DNA of 64,000 nucleotides from Betaproteobacteria bacterium (lineage in GTDB: Bacteria > Pseudomonadota > Gammaproteobacteria > Burkholderiales > Burkholderiaceae_C), in contig JADJWD010000003.1 of assembly GCA_016716535.1 (NCBI GenBank), positions 62,001 through 126,000 on the forward strand, in the 5' to 3' direction. Positions 53,961 to 63,219 of the stretch are shown piece after piece. The notes under the pieces were generated by a model. That model was not told the DNA's origin, searched no databases, and worked only from the letters and a program-made list of their open reading frames with translations. The translations under genes and the position numbers were made by a program. Every line of letters starts with the position of its first letter. Position 1 is the stretch's first letter.

Positions 53961-54006
53961 GCCGGCATTGTCGCCGCGCCCGGCGCGCCGGACGCGCCGG
54001 ACGCCC

Positions 54007-55424
<1,418 letters not shown>

Positions 55425-55428
<4 letters not shown>

Positions 55429-56966
55429 GCTGCAGCCCTCACCGCCACGCGCTCGGGCTCGACGGCCGGCAGGCGGATGATGAAGCGGGCGCCCGGCGCG
55501 TGCGCCGCGTCGAAGTCGATACGCCCGCCGCGCCGCGTGACGAGCGCCTGGCTGATGAAGAGGCCGAGGCCCGAGCCCTGCCCCACTTCCTTTGTCGAGA
55601 AGAAGGGGTCGAAGAGCCGCCGCCTCGCCTCGGCCGGCACGCCGGGCCCGTTGTCGGCCACGGCGATGGCGACCGTGTCGCCCTCGCGCCAGGTGGCCAG
55701 GCCAATGCGCGGCTCGGGCGTGCGCGCCAGCGCCTGGATGGCGTTGGAGATGACGTTGGTGAGCACGATGTCGACCTCGCCGCAGCCGCCTTCGGCGAGC
55801 AGCGTCTCGGTGGCCAGGCGCAGGTCGACCTCGATGCCGTAGCGGCGCAGCCGGCAGTGGATGAACGCTTCGATCAGCTCGTGCACGACGGCGTTCACGT
55901 CGCAGGTTTCGCCGCTGCACTGGTCCTTGCGCGCGTAGGCGAGCAGGTCCTGCACGACGCGCGAGGCGCGCTGGCTTTGCGTGGCGATGACGTCGGCGTA
56001 GCCGGCGAGCTTCGGGCGTTCGGCGACCTCCTGCTTCAAGAGCTGCGCATAACCGAGGATGTTGCCGAGCGGCGTGTTCAGCTCGTGCGCGACGCCGGCA
56101 GCGAGCTGGCCCATCGCGACGAGCTTCTCGCGCATCGCCACCGTCTGCATCAACTGGCGGCGCTCGGTCACGTCCTGCAGGATCATCACGCCGCCGATGT
56201 CGTCGTCCTGGTCGTCGGTGTAGAAAGCGAGGTTCACGACGAAGGCACGCGCCGCGCCGCCGACCTCGAGCTCGATCTCGTGGTCGTGCAGTTCCTGCTT
56301 GTAGAGGAACGCGTCGCGCAGCATGTTGCGGCCGCGCTCGTCGGGCACGAGCAGGTCGAAGAGGCCTTTGCCGGCGAGGCCGCCTGGCGCATTGGGCCCG
56401 GTACCCGCGCCGCCGAACAACGCCTCGGCGCGCCGGTTGGCGATGGCCACCGAGAGATCGTCGTTGATGCCGAGCAGCGCGCCGGGCGTGCTTTGCAGGA
56501 TCGCGTTGAGGCGGTTGCGTTCGTCGAGGAAGCGCGTCTGGCACTCCTCGACGGTGCGGAACATCATCGCCAGCGCCGAGACGGTGGTGTTGTGCTCGGG
56601 GATCAGGCGGCCAACCGAGGTCCAGCCGAGACCACGCTCGGCCGTGGGCGTCAGCAGCCCTTCACGCGCGTTGTGGATGCCTTGCTCGAGCTGGCGCAGC
56701 GCCGCCAGTTCGGCCGCGCCGCGCGCGAGCAGGCCGCACAAGGCCGCGACGAGCAAAGCGAAGAGAAGCCGGTCGACCGCGGCGTCGTGCCAGCTGTGGC
56801 TGATCAACGCGTAGGCTGCGGCGCCCAGTACGGCGGCCAGCGGCGGCAGCCACTGGCCGGGCAGCGAGAAAGCGCGGGATGCACTCGGACCACGGGGCGC
56901 GCTCGCCCCACCGTGCGCGGCCGGCAGTTCCAGCCGCGCCGAAGGGTCGCTCGCAGTGCCGCTCAT
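55425..56966 (-). CDS. Membrane sensor histidine kinase with PAS domain
   Basis: A 513-residue kinase. Two membrane helices lie near residues 40-85 (LPPLAAVLGAAAYALI, LLFALLVAALCGLLA), followed by a PAS domain (RNRLNAILQSTPGALLGINDDLSVAIANRRAEALFGG). The H-box is MGQLAAGVAHELNTPLGNILGYAQ, and the ATPase boxes include NVISNAIQALA, VADNGPGVP and GSGLGLFISQ. It phosphorylates the coupled NtrC-type regulator. The signal is unknown; the short periplasmic loop suggests membrane or cytoplasmic (PAS) sensing. Confidence 0.93.
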
Positions 56967-57063
56967 GTCCCCCTCCGCCCGGTCCCTCGGTGGCCGCGCG
57001 TCGGGCCGGCTCGCGTGGGCTCAGTGGAGAGAACCCCGCGGCCGGCGCGCTTGCCGGCTCAGA

Positions 57064-58257
57064 TCAGAAGATCAATTGCAGGCCCAGTGTAGCCTGCCGA
57101 TAGTCGCTGAGCGCCGGCAGCGCCGGGTGCGGCGTGTCGTGCTTGATGTCGGCGAGTTCGACGCTCACCTTCAGGCGCTGGCCGTCGATGTAGTAGTTCG
57201 CGCCCAGGCTGTTCCAGCGGTTGTCGTAGTACTCGGCGTTGCCGGTGCGCACCGCGTAGTCGAGCTTCTCGTGCCGGCCGAAGAACTGCAGCCGGCCCGG
57301 CCCCACCTTGCCCGGCAGCAGGACGCCGGCCTTCAGGTAGTGGCCCTTCAGGTCGCTGTTGGCACCGAGCTGCGGGTCGGGCGACTGGCCGAACGCGCCG
57401 CCGGTGTCGTACTTCATCACCGCGGCCGACGCGGTGAAGACACCCGCCGCGGTGGGCAGCTCCATGAACGCGTCGACGGTCCACGCCTTGTAGTCCTTCG
57501 CATCGGCGCGCGAGAGGTAGTTCGCGAACGCCACCTCGGGCTGGCGGTCGTACGCGGCGCCGATCGTCAGCACCTTCTGCGTGCCGAGGTAGGTGCCCTG
57601 GTAGCCGTAGTTGAACTCCGGGTCCCACAGGCTGACGTGCGCGCGCGCGGTGATGCGCGGCTTGTGGCGCGGCATCTCGGCGACCTCGCGGCCGTCGGCC
57701 ACCATCAGCCGGTACTGCAGCATCGCGTTCATCAGGTTGCCCCAGACGACGACGCCGGTGTCGCGCGTGCCGCCGAACGGCGTGTACGAGAGCACCTCGG
57801 CGCGGTCCAGCGTCAGCGGTTCGAGGCAGGCCTCGAGGTTCTCGCGCGTGAAGGTGTTCTTCACGCGGCCGACGATGAAGCGAACCTCGTCGCTCCAGTC
57901 GATCGACACGTACGCGTCGCGCCAGAAGATCGGCCGGTCGGTCTGGCCGGCGCGGCCGTCGCCGCCGGCTTCGAGCTGCGCGTAGAAGCTGACGACGTCG
58001 TTGTACTGGCCCGTGAAGGCGAGCCGGTTGCGGCGCAGGAACATGTCCGACGTGTTGTTGGACTGGCCGGCGAAGTCCTGCCGGCGGTTCTCCCACCAGC
58101 CCTGCACGGCGTAGGTGATGTTCAGCGACTGGCCGGTGCCGAAGTCGATGGTCGGGCCGGCGGTGGCGGCGGTGGGCGCCATGAGCGCCGTCGTTGCGGT
58201 GAGTGCGGCCGCGGCCGAGACGGCGTGGCGGCGCAGGGTGCGTGCGAGCGGCTTCAT
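57064..58257 (-). CDS. Outer-membrane porin, ExtI-like (selenite/tellurite reduction operon type)
   Basis: A 397-residue exported beta-barrel. A signal peptide (AAAALTATTALMAPTAATA) precedes strands such as SLNITYAVQGWWENRR, DMFLRRNRLAFTGQYNDVVSFYAQLE, FIVGRVKNTFTRENLEACLEPLTLDRAEVL and a C-terminal QATLGLQLIF ending in Phe. It resembles the ExtI porins found with multiheme cytochromes in ext clusters. It probably provides the outer-membrane pore through which a lipoprotein cytochrome exchanges electrons. It starts 1 bp after the triheme cytochrome gene. Confidence 0.8.
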   Translation of the reverse strand: MKPLARTLRRHAVSAAAALTATTALMAPTAATAGPTIDFGTGQSLNITYAVQGWWENRRQDFAGQSNNTSDMFLRRNRLAFTGQYNDVVSFYAQLEAGGDGRAGQTDRPIFWRDAYVSIDWSDEVRFIVGRVKNTFTRENLEACLEPLTLDRAEVLSYTPFGGTRDTGVVVWGNLMNAMLQYRLMVADGREVAEMPRHKPRITARAHVSLWDPEFNYGYQGTYLGTQKVLTIGAAYDRQPEVAFANYLSRADAKDYKAWTVDAFMELPTAAGVFTASAAVMKYDTGGAFGQSPDPQLGANSDLKGHYLKAGVLLPGKVGPGRLQFFGRHEKLDYAVRTGNAEYYDNRWNSLGANYYIDGQRLKVSVELADIKHDTPHPALPALSDYRQATLGLQLIF

Positions 58258-58258
58258 C

Positions 58259-58798
58259 TCACTTCCCTCCGGTGTAGGCGGCCTTGACCTTGGCGAGGTC
58301 GCTCGTGTGGCAGCCGGCGCAGCTGCCGCCCGCGTCGTCGCGCGGCTTGGCGATCATCTTGGCGTGCGCCACGTCTTCCTTCAGCACGCGCGGGTTGCCC
58401 TTGTGGCAGCCGACGCACGAGTTGTTGACCTTCGAGTGATGCGCGTGCCAGGGGCCGGTGGCGGGTTCGGACTTCGGCAACGCGGCGCGCTTGCCGTTGT
58501 GGCACTTGAAGCAGCTCGAGGCGCCCAGGCCGCAGGCATTGGCCGGAGCCATCGGCAGCCAGTCGGCGGCGGCCATCGGGCGCGCGTGCGCGGCTTCGTC
58601 GCCCCAGGCGGGGGTCGATGCGACCTCGGGCGCGCGCTGATCGGCGCCGAAAGTCCACAGCACGAGGCCGAGGGCGAGCGCGAAAGCGAACGAGAACGCG
58701 CGGCGCAGCGGTTGGCGCCAGCGTGAGACGTTGGAGGCGCTGGACCCGGTGCGGTCCTGCGGACGAGAGCGCGTGGGCTGGCTGGGCGTCGGACTCAC
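58259..58798 (-). CDS. Membrane-anchored triheme c-type cytochrome
   Basis: A 179-residue protein. A single membrane segment lies at residues about 33-50 (AFSFAFALALGLVLWTF), followed by three CxxCH heme sites at 96-100 (CFKCH), 128-132 (CVGCH) and 160-164 (CAGCH) with nearby His residues for axial ligation. It could pass electrons from the inner membrane into the periplasm. The start is GTG 58798, which overlaps the preceding gene as GTGA and has a GAGGAG site. The stop is 1 bp from the porin start. Confidence 0.85.
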   Translation of the reverse strand: MSPTPSQPTRSRPQDRTGSSASNVSRWRQPLRRAFSFAFALALGLVLWTFGADQRAPEVASTPAWGDEAAHARPMAAADWLPMAPANACGLGASSCFKCHNGKRAALPKSEPATGPWHAHHSKVNNSCVGCHKGNPRVLKEDVAHAKMIAKPRDDAGGSCAGCHTSDLAKVKAAYTGGK

Positions 58799-59196
58799 GG
58801 TTCGGTTCTCCTCGGGTTGGGTGCGGGGGTTTTCGGATCGGATGCGGGCTTGTCGTCGCCCTTTGCGTCGGTTCTCGCGTCGCTCTTCGTCGCGGGCGCC
58901 GAGGCTGCGCGGGCGCCTCGCCCGGCGCGTTCGGCGGCCGCGCGTTCGATGGCCTCGTCGTCGATGTCGCCTGCGCAGTCGCACACGGCGCGCCGGGTGC
59001 GAAAGCGAAGGCGCGGCGCGGCGGGTGTGCTCGCAGCGGCCGACGCTGATGCCGACGTCGCTGCCGCGTTGGTGCCGCTGTCGGCGTGCGCACGGCCGGC
59101 CAGCAGCAGGCCGGCTGCGGCGACAAGCCACGCGCGGCGGTCCCGGCGCGCGTGAACGGCGCCGTGGGCAAGCGATGGGCGGTGCATCTCGAACAT
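58795..59196 (-). CDS. Small exported CxC protein of unknown function
   Basis: A 133-residue protein. A signal peptide is plausible (RRAWLVAAAGLLLAGRAHA), then a Ser/Ala-rich stretch, a CDC pair (RAVCDCAGDIDDEAIERAAAERAG) and a charged Lys/Asp/Pro tail. No family is recognised; by position it may be the counterpart of ExtJ in ext operons. Overlap with the triheme gene (GTGA) supports translation. The start is ATG 59196, with GAGAAG 7 bp upstream, or ATG 59187. Confidence 0.6.
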   Translation of the reverse strand: MFEMHRPSLAHGAVHARRDRRAWLVAAAGLLLAGRAHADSGTNAAATSASASAAASTPAAPRLRFRTRRAVCDCAGDIDDEAIERAAAERAGRGARAASAPATKSDARTDAKGDDKPASDPKTPAPNPRRTEP

Positions 59197-59212
59197 GCCG
59201 GCGCTTCTCAAA

Positions 59213-59227
59213 GCAGGACACGTGCCA
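59213..59227 (-). promoter_or_regulatory. Candidate sigma-54 (-24/-12) promoter
   Basis: On the minus strand, TGGCACG-TGTC-CTGC-T matches the sigma-54 consensus TGGCACG-N4-TTGCW in 11 of 12 fixed positions with exact spacing. It lies in the 148-bp gap inside the cytochrome cluster, before the CxC protein gene. The predicted start near 59201 would cut off that gene's ribosome-binding site, so it may mainly serve the cytochrome and porin genes. A sigma-54 activator is encoded at 54007-55428. Confidence 0.6.
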
Positions 59228-59250
59228 CGCGCGTGCGAGCCGGCCGCCCG

Positions 59251-59297
59251 CGGCGCGCCGTGCGAGGGAACGCCGGCGCACGGCGCGCTGTGCGAGG
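59251..59297. promoter_or_regulatory. Tandem 17-bp repeats, possible enhancer sites for the NtrC-type regulator
   Basis: CGGCGCGCCGTGCGAGG (59251-59267) and CGGCGCGCTGTGCGAGG (59281-59297) differ at one base and start exactly 30 bp apart, about three helical turns. The second overlaps a 16-bp near-palindrome (GCACGGCGCGCTGTGC, 59278-59293). They lie about 50-95 bp upstream of the predicted sigma-54 start, a suitable place for activator binding. A weaker TGCGAG copy is at 59234-59239. Confidence 0.5.
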
Positions 59298-59344
59298 TGC
59301 GAAGCGCCCCGGGTTGCAGGGCGCTCCGCGGCCGCGCGGATCTT

Positions 59345-60556
59345 TCAATTTGCAATGCGCGCGGCGGCGGCGAGCGGCCGGCGTAGGCGCAGCAATTCGT
59401 ACTCGGCGCTACGCACACGCGCCAGCGCTTCGCGCAGCGGCGGCAGCGCCGCGGCCGGCCACTGGCCAGCGCGTTGCAGGCTCTGCGTGAACGTGCGCTC
59501 GTAGTGTTCGCCCGGCTTGACGACGACGACGAGTTCGAGTTCGCCTTGAGCGCCGGCCGGCACGTCGACCTCGAAGCGCGCCGTGCCGCCGGCGGGGATG
59601 CGCGTGTCGGCGATCTCGTGCTTCAGGTCGGTGTCGACGGTCCAGCCGATGACACGCGTGCCGATGGCTGCGGCTGCGCCCGAGCCGTCGATCGCCGCAA
59701 AGCGCAACTCGACCTTCGGCACCATGTACGTCGGGAAGTGATGGCCGGCGCCGACGTTGCGCACGGTCGCCACGGCGACGCGCTTGCCTTGTCGTGACTC
59801 GATCGCAAGTGCCACGTCGATCGCACCTCGTGTCGTTCCGGCGTCGTGGATGCCGCGCCACAGGTGCTGGCGATTGGGCATGTGGCAGCTCTGGCAAGTC
59901 TGCGTCGCGGCTTGCGGGCTCACCTTCCACTGCGCGTAGGTGTCTTCGTGCAGCTTGCCGGCCGTGCGCGGGCCACTCTCGGGGAACTGGTGGCAGTGCG
60001 CGCAGAAGCGGCTGTCGGAGAAGGCCGGTGCAGCCTCGAATCCGCCGTGGCCTGTTGAGCCCTTCAGCGGCCGGTTCTCGCCCGGCACCGGGCCGAAGCG
60101 GCGATGGCCGCGCACGTGGCACGCGGCGCAGACGAGGCCTTCGTGTGCAAGGTTCGCCGGCACGTACGACGGCGGCGCCGTGGCGGGCCGCGCCGGCCAG
60201 TTCATCTGTTGCGCGAGCAGCGCCTTCTGCTCGGCCAGCGGCGCGTGGCAACGCAGGCAGCGGTTCGCCGCGGCTTGGTCCATCACCTGCAACTGCCACA
60301 GCAGCCCGGGTCCGACGGCGCGGGCGTGCAGGCTGCCTTGCCATTCGCGCCATTGCGCGGCGTGGCACTGGCCGCAGGACTCGGGGGCAAGCGAGGCGTC
60401 GAGCGCCGTGAAGCCGGCGGGGACCTCGCCTTGCGCGGGAATGGGTTCTTGCCAGTGGCGGGAGAGGAAGGTTTCGGGGTCTTCGGGGGTGGGCTTCGGG
60501 GAGCAGGCGGCGAGGACCGCGATCACGAAGAACCCGAGTACTCGCCCCACCCTCAC
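59345..60556 (-). CDS. Pentaheme lipoprotein c-type cytochrome, ExtKL-like
   Basis: A 403-residue lipoprotein cytochrome. The lipobox is FVIAVLAAC with Cys18. Five CxxCH sites follow at residues 61, 100, 143, 185 and 221 (CGQCH, CLRCH, CAACH, CAHCH, CQSCH), in the style of cytochrome c-554 domains. The C-terminal 170 residues are beta-rich (GAGHHFPTYMVPKVELRF...). Five hemes and the place beside a rhodanese-like lipoprotein and a porin match ExtKL of ext clusters. The start is GTG 60556 or GTG 60550. Probably anchored at the outer membrane. Confidence 0.82.
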   Translation of the reverse strand: MRVGRVLGFFVIAVLAACSPKPTPEDPETFLSRHWQEPIPAQGEVPAGFTALDASLAPESCGQCHAAQWREWQGSLHARAVGPGLLWQLQVMDQAAANRCLRCHAPLAEQKALLAQQMNWPARPATAPPSYVPANLAHEGLVCAACHVRGHRRFGPVPGENRPLKGSTGHGGFEAAPAFSDSRFCAHCHQFPESGPRTAGKLHEDTYAQWKVSPQAATQTCQSCHMPNRQHLWRGIHDAGTTRGAIDVALAIESRQGKRVAVATVRNVGAGHHFPTYMVPKVELRFAAIDGSGAAAAIGTRVIGWTVDTDLKHEIADTRIPAGGTARFEVDVPAGAQGELELVVVVKPGEHYERTFTQSLQRAGQWPAAALPPLREALARVRSAEYELLRLRRPLAAAARIAN

Positions 60557-60602
60557 CCCTGCCACCTGCCGCAGGCGGGACAGGGAATAAAGACCGCTCT
60601 TC

Positions 60603-62090
60603 TCAACCGCCGCACGGGTTCGGCGGCAGGCCGCCGCCACCACCGCCGTCGCCGGCGCTTTCGCCGGTCTTGAAGGTCTTGTCGGCGTTGACGATCGCAT
60701 CGGTGTGGGCCGCGTACGGGTTGGTCACGTTGCGCGTCGCGACGTCGGTGGTCGCCATCGCGGCGCGGAAGTATGACCGCACGTCGGTGCGCCACGGCGA
60801 GTCGGCCGGCATGATCGAGCGGCCGGTGTTGTCGGTGATGTGCGACAGAGAATTCCACTCGACCATTGCGCCGTCGTAGAAGCGCGTCGGCTTGCCGAGG
60901 ATCACGGCGCTGACGACGCCGGTGATCATCGCCCGGAAGGTGGTCTCGCAGTAGACGTAGATCGTGTCGCCTTCCTGGTAGGCGTTGCCGGCACCGAGCA
61001 GGCCCATCGTGCCGTCGATGAAGCCGATGCCTGTGGCGTCGGGCGTGCCGTCGAGGTACGACGCGAGCACGGCCTTCGGCTTGTAGGCGAAGCCCTTGGT
61101 CGAATCGAGCATGTGCGTGTACTGCAACTGCACCGCGCCGAACGGGTGGCCCTGGCGCGAGCCGCCGTTCTGGAACGTCCAGCGGTAGTTGTCGGGGTTC
61201 ACCGGCATGCAGTAGGCGGTGGTGCACGACTGGTTGCCGGCGGCGTCGGAGTTGGTGTCCTCGCCGCGCTCGACGAGCGTGCCGGCCGCGTACTGGCCGA
61301 CGCTGCGCGCGTCCCACAGGAACATGCCGTCGCTCTTGACCGACACGTTCGTCGAAGGCAGCACCGCGAGCAGGTCGCGCACGGTGGCCTGGAGCTGCGT
61401 GTTGTCGACGAGCAGGCTCTTGATCGAGAACGTGCCGTTGTTCGGCGCCGTCGAGGCCGTGGCCTGGAACTGTGCGGCCGTCATGCTGTCGGTGACGAGC
61501 CACTGGTTGCCGCCGTTGAGCACCGCCAGGTGCGCCTGGTCGACGCCCCAGTAGCGCAGCGCGTACCAGATGCGGCCCTGCGCCATCGCGTTGCCGGTGT
61601 TGCCGGTGCCCATCGCGGCGACGATCATGTCGCGCGTCGGATCGATGTTGAACTTGCGCATCAACGCGTCCATCGTCGCGCCGTCGGGCACCATGCTCTG
61701 CGTTTCGATGACGCCGTTGTTGCGCGTCTGGATCCACTCGCTGCTGGGCGACAGGTACGTGAAGACGTTGACGCCGTCGGGCTTGATGTACTCGGCGCCG
61801 ACGGGGCCGGCGGAAGCCTGGAAGATGACGAGCTTGCCGGTGATGCCGGCCGGGCGCTCGGCCGGCCAGTTGCTCATCCAGCGGCGCAGCGTCGCGCCGG
61901 TGACGAGGCCGTTGACGTTGTCGTCGTAGTTGTCGGCCGAGGTCTGCGCGATGCGCGCCGGCGAGTTCACCGTCATGCGCCGCGCGGTGGAGTTCGGGTC
62001 CTCGTTGCTGCCGCCGCCGCAACCCGGCAGCAAGGCGGCTGTCGCCAGCGCGGCGACGGCGAGGGTGATCGCGTGCGTCCAGCTCTTCAT
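60603..62090 (-). CDS. Rhodanese-like lipoprotein, ExtH-like
   Basis: A 495-residue lipoprotein (signal TLAVAALATAALLPGC, Cys24). It has a tandem sulfurtransferase layout: GKLVIFQASAGPVGAEYIKPDGVNVF and WYALRYWGVDQAHLAVLNGGNQWLV in the first part, then a rhodanese-type active-site loop YVYCETTFRA with Cys381. It ends in a Gly-rich tail. Rhodaneses move sulfane sulfur and may handle selenium; ExtH is the first gene of known extHIJKL operons. It overlaps the 70-residue gene by ATGA. Confidence 0.82.
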   Translation of the reverse strand: MKSWTHAITLAVAALATAALLPGCGGGSNEDPNSTARRMTVNSPARIAQTSADNYDDNVNGLVTGATLRRWMSNWPAERPAGITGKLVIFQASAGPVGAEYIKPDGVNVFTYLSPSSEWIQTRNNGVIETQSMVPDGATMDALMRKFNIDPTRDMIVAAMGTGNTGNAMAQGRIWYALRYWGVDQAHLAVLNGGNQWLVTDSMTAAQFQATASTAPNNGTFSIKSLLVDNTQLQATVRDLLAVLPSTNVSVKSDGMFLWDARSVGQYAAGTLVERGEDTNSDAAGNQSCTTAYCMPVNPDNYRWTFQNGGSRQGHPFGAVQLQYTHMLDSTKGFAYKPKAVLASYLDGTPDATGIGFIDGTMGLLGAGNAYQEGDTIYVYCETTFRAMITGVVSAVILGKPTRFYDGAMVEWNSLSHITDNTGRSIMPADSPWRTDVRSYFRAAMATTDVATRNVTNPYAAHTDAIVNADKTFKTGESAGDGGGGGGLPPNPCGG

Positions 62091-62299
62091 TCGTCTGTCT
62101 CCTTCGGGCGGTCGGATGGGTTCAGCAACACGGGCAGCCAGCCGTCGGCCAGCGCATCGAGCAGTTTGTCGTAGGGCGGCGCCAGCGGCAGCAGCCGCAC
62201 TTGCGCGCCCTGGCGGCGCAGCGCGTCGCCGAGCGCGTGGGTGTCCGCGGGGGGCGCCTCGCGGTCTTGCAGCAGCAGCACTTTGCGGGCGTCGTTCAT
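62087..62299 (-). CDS. Small protein of unknown function in the sulfur-relay cluster
   Basis: A 70-residue protein (MNDARKVLLLQDREAPPADTHALGDALRRQGAQVRLLPLAPPYDKLLDALADGWLPVLLNPSDRPKETDE). It looks like a short alpha/beta domain, perhaps a half Rossmann-like fold similar in style to the DsrE-like neighbours, but lacks cysteine. Coupling by ATGA overlap with the ExtH-like gene and a 7-bp gap from the DsrE-like gene support its reality. I do not recognise the family. Confidence 0.6.
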   Translation of the reverse strand: MNDARKVLLLQDREAPPADTHALGDALRRQGAQVRLLPLAPPYDKLLDALADGWLPVLLNPSDRPKETDE

Positions 62300-62306
62300 C
62301 GGTCAC

Positions 62307-62561
62307 TCACAGCATGTAGACGACGTCGGCGGCGACGATGGCGCGCGCGACTTCGTCCCAGCAGGCGGCGCCAGTCGGCAGCACGCGCGGCGCGAGCTCG
62401 GCGAACTCGAGCGCTTCGAGCTGCACCTTCGCTTCGTCGGTGTCGGGCAGCGGCCCGAGCGACAGCACGTCGAGTCCGGTGTCGGCCAGCGTCAGGCCGG
62501 CCGCGACGCGCAGCGCCTCCACGGGCTTGTGGCGGGCGACGACGAGCATCTTCTTGGCCAT
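62307..62561 (-). CDS. DsrE-like sulfur-relay protein (84 residues)
   Basis: A short alpha/beta protein (MAKKMLVVARHKPVEALRVAAGLTLADTGLDVLSLG) with a single Cys in TGAACWDEV and a C-terminal ADVVYML typical of DsrE/TusD-like folds. Such proteins accept persulfide from TusA-type carriers. It lies 11 bp after another DsrE-like gene. Confidence 0.72.
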   Translation of the reverse strand: MAKKMLVVARHKPVEALRVAAGLTLADTGLDVLSLGPLPDTDEAKVQLEALEFAELAPRVLPTGAACWDEVARAIVAADVVYML

Positions 62562-62572
62562 GTCGGTTGCGC

Positions 62573-62881
62573 CTACAACACCAGCAGCGCCTGCGCGTTC
62601 TGCGCGAGCTTGGCGCCCTGGAACTGGCTGCCCATGACGACGACCTTGCCGAGCGCGGCGATGTCGCAGTCGGGCATCAGGTGGTCGACGCTGTGGCGGC
62701 ACACGGCCACGCTGAGCGGCCGCGCGCGCGCCTCGGCCATGAACGCCTCGTCATCGAGCAGCTGCACGCCGGTGTCGGTGAGGAAGCACCGCGCCTCCCA
62801 GCCGCGCGCCGCGGCGCCGGCCAGCAGACCGGCGGCTGCCGCGGCGTGGCGGCGGTCGGTGACGACGAGGCCGAAGAGCAT
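62573..62881 (-). CDS. DsrE-like sulfur-relay protein (102 residues)
   Basis: A 102-residue alpha/beta protein. LFGLVVTDRRHAAAAAGLLAGAAARGWEARCFLTDTGVQLLDDEAFM and LSVAVCRHSVDHLM...VVMGSQFQGAKLAQNAQALLVL fit the DsrE family, with Cys residues after strands 2 and 4 that could carry persulfide. It sits between the TusA-like gene and the second DsrE-like gene, a likely relay partner of TusA. Confidence 0.78.
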   Translation of the reverse strand: MLFGLVVTDRRHAAAAAGLLAGAAARGWEARCFLTDTGVQLLDDEAFMAEARARPLSVAVCRHSVDHLMPDCDIAALGKVVVMGSQFQGAKLAQNAQALLVL

Positions 62882-62913
62882 GAGCTTGGGTCCTTCAGTT
62901 CTTCAGCGCTCGT

Positions 62914-63165
62914 TCAGCTCTTGCGGATCGTCCAGGCGAACTGGCCGCCGCCTTCCTGGCGCTCGACGATGTCGTTGCCGTCGGATTCGCACATCGCCTG
63001 GATCGACTCGCCCGACGACGGGTTGTCGAAGACCAGCTGCAGCGTGTCGCCGGGGGCGAGCTTCTGCAGCGCCTTCTTCGTGTACATCTGCGGGTGCGGG
63101 CAGGCATAGCCGCAGACGTCGAGCTTCCATTGGCCGTCGCCGACCTGGTTGAACGTCACTGCCAT
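62914..63165 (-). CDS. TusA-family sulfur carrier
   Basis: An 83-residue TusA-like protein. The Cys-Pro-x-Pro signature is LDVCGYACPHPQMYTKKAL with Cys22 as the sulfur-binding residue; IQAMCESDGNDIVERQ and FAWTIRKS follow. TusA-like proteins shuttle sulfane sulfur, and some versions beside YedE are linked to selenium metabolism. It lies 54 bp downstream of the YedE-type transporter. Confidence 0.9.
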   Translation of the reverse strand: MAVTFNQVGDGQWKLDVCGYACPHPQMYTKKALQKLAPGDTLQLVFDNPSSGESIQAMCESDGNDIVERQEGGGQFAWTIRKS

Positions 63166-63219
63166 TGCTTCGTCTTCCTTCGTCGATTCGACGTCGTGGT
63201 TCGTGTGCGCGGCCGGCCT

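Noticed and set aside
57042..57059. GCCGGC/GCCGGC hairpin between the porin and kinase genes as a terminator
   Set aside because: A 6-bp GC stem without a T-tract is common by chance at this GC content.
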